DNA of 64,000 bases from Beroe forskalii. Taxonomy: Eukaryota > Ctenophora > Nuda > Beroida > Beroidae. Below the pieces are notes generated by a model that was not told where the DNA came from, did no database searches, and saw only the letters and a list, made by a program, of their open reading frames with translations. Below are positions 57,249 to 64,000 of this stretch, one piece after another. The stretch spans positions 992,001 to 1,056,000 of the forward strand of contig WFMF01000013.1 in NCBI GenBank assembly GCA_011033025.1, in the 5' to 3' direction. Numbering within the stretch: the stretch's first letter is position 1; each line of letters opens with the position of its first letter. The position numbers were made by a program, and so were the translations under genes.

Positions 57249-58012
57249 GTTGAGAAACAACTCAACAAAGATTGATACAGGAATATATGTTGGGTATTTA
57301 ATTTTTTACTCAAAGACCTTTAAATACCAATAACCCTTCCTTGGTTACTCAGTTACTGCTACATCCAGAACTTGATTATTCGGCCTTACCATCTATTGAC
57401 TCACAAAAAGTGTGTAGTGTTTGTGAAGATGATCTGTTGTGTACATCCTCCATGCACCATTGCTCAAGGGTCATCATTTTATTGTTATTAATGTTACGTA
57501 TTTATTCTTTGCATATTATTAACATTGATAGGTATCGGGGAATTTATCTAAATATTTAGATATTTTAATAGTAATTGTTCATATTACATTAATCCCGTTT
57601 CTCTTTCATGTTTTATCGCATATTTCAATGAATTATATCATAACCAATCAAAATCATCTAAAGAATAAATGTGGTAGTATCTAGTAATTAATCTGAAAAA
57701 AATGTGAAACTGATAAATTATACCGAAATCAATCGCAGGACGATAAAATGTATTAAATTGGTACTTACCGAACCCTTTATTAACATTCCATATACTCATG
57801 TATCAACATATCTATCTGAGTATCTGGGCCAGGTCCGATATCTTCGTTAATAGGTTAATGAGGTAAATTTCACTTAATATTCAGTAGTTTTAGTGGTTAA
57901 TCATAGAACCAACCACGCTGCTTTTCAGTGAAAATGGTTCATGGAGTAAGAATTAAAAGTGATAATAGTTGATAACATTTTAACTGTGTATCACTGGAAT
58001 TGGTGGAATAAC
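57249..58012. other. Convergent 3' flanks of methyltransferase and lectin B
   Basis: Matches 15513-16283. AATAAA near 57664 for the + gene; TTTATT near 57776 would serve the - gene. No coding sequence. Confidence 0.55.
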
Positions 58013-59247
58013 TTAATGATAATAATATGATCTGTCACCTGTGATCTCTATGCTGTCGTCCCCCCTGGTATCATCATCTCCCCTGCCCTCCCCGTAGACC
58101 TCTATCTCTGCGATGTTCTGGTTGATGACCCTCCCCTCCGCACTCAGCTCCACCTCGTCCCCCGTCCCCTGACACTCCACCTCGTACACCAGTGCCTCCG
58201 TGGAGAGGGGTGGACCACACGAGGTGACGTAGCTGTCTCCCTGCTTAATGTGCAGAGACATGCCCAGTACCCGGTCCCAGCAGCAGTCATGCCTGTTGTA
58301 CACCCTGCGTACAACAAGTTAGAACTGTTATAAAGTTATAAGGCTCCAAAGTCTTCAGTATTGGATAGAAATTTGTGAAATGATTGGGTGATTATTCAGA
58401 CAACTCTTCGCCAAATATTCATGCTACCTCGAATCAATACGCTGATGAGTGATGACTTTGCATCCTGGTGTAGTACCAAGGGTCGGTAAAACCTCCAACA
58501 GCCACCACCCTTTACCCTGGAACGCCCTTCCTAGACCGCTCCTACCACCAACCGTATTTTTCTCCAATCCAATCAATTCCAATCACCATAGCACATCACC
58601 AAATCACATAATCATCTCCGATTAACACAATGCTATTGACTTGTGTGCGATTTGAATGACATTGCTTTTGTCACAAACTATATTTTAAAATTCTTGTAAA
58701 TTCTTGTGAAATCTTGCTTACTCACCTAATGCGGTTGATGTTGCGCTGCTCCTTGAGGAAGACCCTGATCCACATGCCTCCCTCCATGGCGGTGAGGGTG
58801 TGGAGGAAGGTGACGTTGTTACCGTCTATCAGGTGCTCGGGAGGGAAGGCATCCATCCATGTCTTGGCAGCTGCTCCTGCTAGTTCTAGCTGCTCGTAGT
58901 CTGTAGCTGTAATGCCCGGGATACAGCTGCCTGGGTAAGGGGTCGTTAGTTCTTTAGTCGGTGTTCATTTTTATCAAAATGCTGAAATTAGGTTTAAAAA
59001 AATCATATTTTCTCCTCTCAGCATATTTTTTGTGAGCATCAAAAAGTGGGGGCGGTCAAATTGTTGAATTGCTGATATTATTCCGGGGGGTTTTTATAGG
59101 CGCTGGTTTAATGCTGTACTAAACTTAGGAACTTATGAATTAATAAGAATTAATCACAAAGCAGGTAAGTATGCTAAATTCAAAGTTAGTTGTCTTACCC
59201 AGCACATGGAGTAAGAGGACCATGGTTACGGTGAATGAAGGTTTCAT
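58013..59247 (-). CDS. Secreted F-type lectin-like protein (FTP domain), three exons
   Basis: Exon 1 is 59199-59247 (start ATG at 59247), exon 2 is 58726-58930 and exon 3 is 58013-58304. The total is 546 nt, exactly 181 codons plus stop, with canonical GT/AG sites and in-frame joins. Residues 1-17 (MKPSFTVTMVLLLHVLG) are a signal peptide. The rest is one fucolectin/tachylectin/pentraxin-1-like domain of the F5/8 C fold: NNVTFLHT (N-glycosylation sequon), VYNRHDCCWDRVLG (86-99), SCG (113-115), VECQG (127-131) and IAEIEVYG (149-156), then an acidic tail. F-type lectins bind fucose or Ca through this fold. The usual His-Arg-Arg fucose triad is not clearly present, so sugar binding is uncertain. 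Confidence 0.82.
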
Positions 59248-59963
59248 TGTAGAGATACTTCATGGACAGACTGCCACCATATTTTGGATGTTAGATGAAG
59301 TTGATGATGTTTATTTTGTTCTATAGATCTGTTTTAGGGTCATTTTGGAAGTATTAGATAAATAACCAACACAGATACAGAGAGCTGCGTGAAAATCGGA
59401 GAGAAAATGTCAAAAACTTATGTGACAAGAATAAAGAATAAGGACAAGAATTTCTAAAACTCCGGTAAATGACAGAATTCAATCATGAAAATCTAACACT
59501 TATAATTTAAGCAGAATTTCGTGACAAAATTACAACTCTTCACAAACGGAACAGCTCTGTCCAGCCAACGGTATTATCTTCTGAGGGTATTGTTTGTTGA
59601 GGTAGACAATGAAACATTATCCCGATATTGTTCACATTGTGGGAGCTTTTGTTTCACCCTCAGCTTAACGAGGTTAGTATAGCTAGAAGTACAGCTGAAG
59701 AGCAGAAAATTTGACATATGACTCCTAAACTACTAATGAGGCAAGGGCCGAGGCTCGGTGACCCAGCATAGGCTCATAGGAAAATATGGTTTTCTCCGCA
59801 GGGTTTTAGTGAAATCCGTTCTATTGCAGGTTTATGGACAATTTGGTTCCCTCCCCAGAGTCTATGTTAACATAATCCGCTGTTAACTCCTCTCTCTTTC
59901 GGCTTAATCTGCTGTTAAATCCTCTCTCTTTCGGCAGGTGTTAACTCCTCCTTTGCCCTTCAG
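59248..59963. other. Region between lectin start and laminin-type exons
   Basis: Divergent intergenic or intronic DNA. Three copies of 'ctgttaactcctctctcttt'-like pyrimidine-rich sequence (59880-59960) precede the first laminin exon and form its polypyrimidine tract. No earlier laminin exon was found here. Confidence 0.5.
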
Positions 59964-62351
59964 GTGCAAGGAAAGTGCGACTGGTCGGGCTTGTGACACC
60001 TGCTCTACCGGACACTACCGCTTCCCGGCCTGCTACTCCTGCGACTGTAATGAGGCTGGGTCCCAGGGTCCTGACTGTGACCACCTCGGAGCTTGTCAGT
60101 GCAAGGTAAGAGAGCTTTCTTATTTGAGATTCAACGTCAGTGTTTCTGAGTTTTTGTGAAATAAGAGATGAGTCGGTCGACTCTCTAAATCTTGTATAAC
60201 ACAAAGTAAAATTTTGGAGAGAAATATTTTGACCTATATTTAAACTATCCTAGACCTTAGCTAATATCCTATCAAATACAATTTCAAGTAGGAAAGTAGA
60301 AATCCCACCCTTGTCTCTCCTGCTCTCCATTGAGGTCTGTGGTACATGTAAACATGTAACACGATGTTTATAGGAGGGGTACAGAGGACTGCACTGTGAC
60401 GAGTGTGCACCGACCTGGTACTACAACGGAACTGAGTGTGTTCCTTGCAGCTGCTCCGGCCTTGACACTACCTGCTCATCCCTCCCATACACCTCACATC
60501 AGGTAAAATGTTGTTCTCTTAAAGAAGGGGCTGTTACTGATACTTGCTAAGCAAGAGTCAGACAGTATATTTCTAAAAGTCTCCCGGTTTTTATCTATTG
60601 TGATATCAATGGTCTATCGAAATATATCGATACTAACTGCCTCTGGAGTCAGGAGGCCAGTGAGTGTTTTTCAAAACCCATCATCACCTTCCTTCTTCAT
60701 TTGATACGTTGTGTTACAGGTATCAGACGATTTCACTGATGATGCCGGTGATTTCGCCCTGGAAACCTCAGACTACCTTCCGTCTGACAACATAATCATT
60801 ACCATGGGTTACCATAATAAAACTGTTCTCACGGTTGATCTCACTTCCAATGAGGGTGAACAGTTACTGCGCTTACCTGAGCGTTACCATGGTAACGCAC
60901 ATGGTGCGCACCATGGTAACACGGGGAATGTACGTCCTCAAGAACTCCAATACACTGTGGAACTCAGTGGAGCAAGGGAGCTCCACACTGAGACCATATT
61001 CAAGGTAATTCAGTTGTAGCCTGTAAAGTTTATTCAATTCTTCAGGTTCCCATTCAATCATTCATTACATCTCCGAGAATTTGGAATGAATTTTTACAGA
61101 AGTGTTGTAAGGGTATCTTGCCTTCCTACATATCAAAGCTCGACTCCAAACCATAAGGTGGTGTCCACTGCCCTTTAGGCAACCCGTACCCCTTCACTAC
61201 TCATGGGCCATGGGGGTCCCTTTGACACTCCATTGACAGTAGTTGACACCCCTTTGGCCCAGTTGGTTGAAACTGACAAGCTCTGCCTCAGGGTGCAGGA
61301 GAAGTGCTGCTGGTACACAAGAGTAAAGTCCCCCTCCAGCCCTCGCAATCAGCTGACAAGCCAGCCACTGTCACTGTCACAGTGCCCTTCAATACCACCA
61401 ACAACTGGTATTTGGTATCAGATACCATTCCCCCAACCTTCGATCAGTTACAGACACTTCTCAGTGACATCCGGGGAGTCTGGGTCAGAGCCAAGATGTT
61501 TGACGACCAACTCTTTGCCATGTAAGATAATAAGCAGATATCAGCCCTATCTTGATCGACAATCAACATTCGACGCTAGAATTTAATTTGCATTAGATTT
61601 TATCTCCTTAATAATATCTCAGGCAAATTCAAAGCTACTCTGATACTAATGTACTTAAGATTGAATAGGTGCTCCAACATTGAAACATGAAGTTTCTGAC
61701 AGAATTTCTCATTTCTCAGGTTTTCTAAGATAGAGTTGCACTATCTTTCCACTGACACCACTTCTGACACCACTGCTAACACAACTGCTGACACCACTTC
61801 GCTCTACCTACCTGTGTGCGAGTGTGGGGTGGCGTACGCTGGCTACGAGTGCGAGAACTGCTCGGCTGCGTACTCCAGGTCTTCAGACACTGGTCGGTGC
61901 GACACTCCCTGTCCGTGTAACGGCAACTCTCTTAAGTGCACTGACAATGGAACTTGTCTGGTGAGTGTCACCATTACTGGGATATCGCAAGCTCCCCCTG
62001 GGATATTTATATATTAACATTTATTATCTATTGGTCTATGATTGTAAAGACTTCTGGTGGTCGACCCCAAATCTGGATGACTGCTGAAAATCATTTAAAG
62101 GAACAAAGGGGGTTTAATTTGAGGGGGCTTTGTGCCCCTAGGCCCCATGTGAGCTATATGTTACCTTGGCCCCATGTGAGCTTTGTGCCCCTAGGCCCCA
62201 TGTGAGCTTTGTGTAACCGTCTGCTACCTCTGGACTGTGGTAACCATAGTGAAGGGGTACAGTGTGAGTCATGTGTGACGGGCTACTACCTCAACAAAAC
62301 AACAGGGAAATGCGAACCTTGTCATTGTGCTGCCAATGGCAAGATTTCCAG
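59964..62351 (+). CDS. Laminin-type protein: LE and laminin IV exons (partial gene)
   Basis: Six + strand exons: 59964-60105, 60374-60502, 60720-61004, 61292-61521, 61720-61960 and about 62207-62351. The first five junctions are canonical and in phase. Exons 1-2 encode cysteine-rich laminin EGF repeats (GRACDTCSTGHYRFPAC; GYRGLHCDECAPTWYYNG). Exons 3-5 encode a laminin IV/B module (LETSDYLPSDNIIITMGY, then NNWYLVSDTIPP and RGVWVRAKMF), followed by more EGF repeats (CGVAYAGYECENCSAAY; GVQCESCVTGYYLNKTTG). This LE-LamIV-LE order occurs in laminin alpha/gamma chains and perlecan, i.e. basement membrane proteins. Upstream and downstream exons are not in view. The last exon lacks a clean acceptor. 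Confidence 0.8.
62100..62206 (+). repeat. Short tandem repeat before the last laminin exon
   Basis: Three copies of 'ggccccatgtgagct' with 'ttgtgcccctag' between (62143-62207) lie directly against the exon, where the splice acceptor should be. The only AG close by is at 62205-62206. Confidence 0.7.
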
Positions 62352-63070
62352 GTAATCCATGCAATTACCTGCTGATTTCTTTGGTTTTATTCTCACACAC
62401 CATCATGACTTTCATGAATCATATTGCCCTAATTCTGCTTCATTCTCTTGTTCGTTGCTTTCATCAGCTGGTTGCGGCCGTTTCAACCGTCGCGTTCTTT
62501 CTCATGTCAAAGATTTTAGAGTAAAGAACGACGAAACTGCCGCGGACCAACACAACCAAATCATTTTTGGCTTTGGGAAAAATAATATATCTAAAATAGT
62601 ACAAATCAGTTTTTTAATAATTGACTTTGAATTAACTTGGTACCCTCTCAATTTATTTCGTTCAATGATAAGTCAACTACGTTTGAATACGTGAAACCAA
62701 ATTGCAAAACAGCTCTGTTTGATCTTCGTTATTTCTTACATAACAGTTCTCAGAAGTGAAACAAATACTATTCCGTATCATGATGAAAACAAAATGATAT
62801 TCAAGAAATACACAATGAATGAATTCTGAGATATTCCACTAGTAAAAAACTTATAAAACCTAAAAAACAGAAAAATTAAGTTGTTGTTGTTGTTAGCTTC
62901 ATGATTATTCAAACATAATTTTTAAAGCTCCACTCAGCATGATCAAACCTGGTTCTGGTATTTTTTGTTTCGAAATTATCATCTAACACTTACGTTCTTT
63001 GGACAAATCTAAACAAACTAACTATTGACATTATTTGGTAGACAAAAAGTAGAACAAAAGGCTTCAGTCT
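62352..63070. other. AT-rich non-coding, probable intron or intergenic
   Basis: Starts with a GTAATC donor of the preceding exon. No further laminin exon recognised before the opposite-strand GPCR. Confidence 0.5.
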
Positions 63071-64000
63071 TTAAACTTGAGTTTCAGATCTCTGTTTTCC
63101 GGCAGTTGACATAGCTTTCTCCCCCGCAGTTTTGGACGTTGTTTTCTTCCTTCTTGTGAACTTTGTCTTCTCCCCTGCTTTAGAACTGGTCTTGTTTCCC
63201 CTCGCACCAGATATCCTAACCTCTCCTCCTCCTCTTATCCCACAGATCACTCCCCTAATAAGTGCAGCTTTTTGCCTCAGAAACTCCCTGAAACTGTGCA
63301 CCGTCAGGCTGTAGATGTAAAAATTAGCCATAACGTTGATGATAGCGATGTTATAAGTTGCTCTATAGAAGTGTACGTAGAGCATTGGATCCTGTATGAA
63401 CGGCTCCATTACGTGGAATAACCCTGCTGGTAGCACAGACAGACAGTACACCACAGCAGTTGCAATGACTGTCATCAGACCTTGCCATTTTACCTTGTCA
63501 GTCCCTCGATTTGTTGCTTTCACGGCAATCACTATGAGCCATATAGTGGTTACCAAGACGACGATGTTTGGTACCACTGTTGCGAAGCTGCCAAAAACTG
63601 GTCGCCAGATTGTCCAAGCTTCCGCTGAAAAGCCATAGATGCAAGTGTACAGTAAATAATTAAATTGCACGTCATTTTTATCAATAACAAGGGAGGGAAT
63701 AAGTATTGCTAGGGAACAGATCCAGATGATTCCGCAGACGATATGAGCTTTGGATTTAGTCCAGAGATGAGCATGCAGCGGGTACTGGACTATGTGAAGC
63801 TTGATGCTGGTTAATGCAGCTGTAAAGTAGAAGCTAACTGGGTAGGAGTAGTAGCGTGAATAACTCTGAAAATTACAGAGGAAGGACCCCACATTATTCC
63901 GTTCTGAGATTAGAGTAACAAGATAGAGACAAATGTTGAATGAGTTGAGAAGATCACAAACTGCCATGTGCTGCATGACGGCGACAATGGCTTTTTGAAG
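63071..64000 (-). CDS. Rhodopsin-like GPCR, TM2 to C-terminus (cut by window edge)
   Basis: 309 residues visible, with the stop at 63071. The frame continues off the right edge, so the N-terminus and TM1 are missing. Visible class A landmarks: TM2 MAVCDLLNS (Asp 2.50), Cys before TM3 (FLCNF) pairing with an extracellular-loop-2 Cys (YTCIYGF), TM4 Trp (IIWICSLAILIP), TM5 Pro (VVPNIVVLV), TM6 VVYCLSVLP (C..xP type) and TM7 NFYIY in place of NPxxY, followed by helix 8 SFREFL. The DRY triplet is not present; the equivalent position reads KLHIVQYPL. The C-tail (last 50 residues) is rich in Lys, Arg, Ser and Thr. Ligand unknown. Single exon over this length. Confidence 0.8.
   Translation of the reverse strand, partial: LQKAIVAVMQHMAVCDLLNSFNICLYLVTLISERNNVGSFLCNFQSYSRYYSYPVSFYFTAALTSIKLHIVQYPLHAHLWTKSKAHIVCGIIWICSLAILIPSLVIDKNDVQFNYLLYTCIYGFSAEAWTIWRPVFGSFATVVPNIVVLVTTIWLIVIAVKATNRGTDKVKWQGLMTVIATAVVYCLSVLPAGLFHVMEPFIQDPMLYVHFYRATYNIAIINVMANFYIYSLTVHSFREFLRQKAALIRGVICGIRGGGEVRISGARGNKTSSKAGEKTKFTRRKKTTSKTAGEKAMSTAGKQRSETQV

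Noticed and set aside
5461..58960. Operon-like co-regulation of MFS, methyltransferase and lectin
   Set aside because: Genes are on different strands, several kb apart, with separate flanks; co-duplication alone does not show shared function.

Overview
This is a stretch of animal nuclear DNA. The evidence is spliced genes with GT/AG junctions, laminin-type EGF and laminin IV exons, an F-type lectin-like domain, a rhodopsin-like GPCR, non-LTR and LTR retrotransposon remains, many terminal-inverted-repeat (TIR) DNA elements, and interstitial TTAGGG-like tracts. The gene set fits an invertebrate metazoan. I cannot place it to phylum from the sequence alone. One run of 100 Ns (3777-3876) marks an assembly gap.

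Layout. 1-610: the last exons of an unidentified + strand gene. 960-4830: telomere-like repeats, a broken non-LTR retrotransposon that runs into the gap, then a KpnI-palindrome minisatellite. About 4920-17340 ('unit A') and about 36410-58980 ('unit B') are two copies of one chromosomal segment in direct orientation. Each carries, in order, an MFS transporter (+), a long non-coding stretch, a METTL24-like methyltransferase (+) and a two- or three-exon secreted F-type-lectin-like gene (-). Unit A has an intact MFS gene, a frameshifted methyltransferase and a lectin gene without its signal-peptide exon. Unit B has an intact MFS gene, one frameshifted and one intact methyltransferase, and a complete lectin gene. 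17340-36410, between the units, is dense in repeats: a 1.5-kb palindrome, a 3.64-kb foldback transposon with an 8-bp target duplication, MITEs, minisatellite arrays in opposite orientations and a 160-bp satellite. 59940-62351 holds six + strand exons of a laminin-type protein. 63071-64000 is most of a GPCR on the - strand, cut by the window edge.

Unit B is longer mainly because of an 11.5-kb insertion (38636-50154). It is bounded by hAT-like inverted repeats and an 8-bp GTATTTGC duplication. The unoccupied site is still visible in unit A at 7168-7175. Nested inside it are an LTR retrotransposon with gag and protease but no polymerase (TSD TGAG), a poly-A retroposon (13-bp TSD), a minisatellite, and LINE ORF1 debris. 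A partial sister copy of its left 3.5 kb (before counting the LTR insertion) lies at 25352-28890.

The genes do not form an obvious pathway. The MFS carrier, the Golgi/ER-anchored methyltransferase-like protein and the secreted lectin-like protein share only their co-duplication. The strongest observations here are structural: paralogous empty sites within the same window allow several insertions to be resolved to the base and ordered in time. No transposase gene was recognised for any DNA element.
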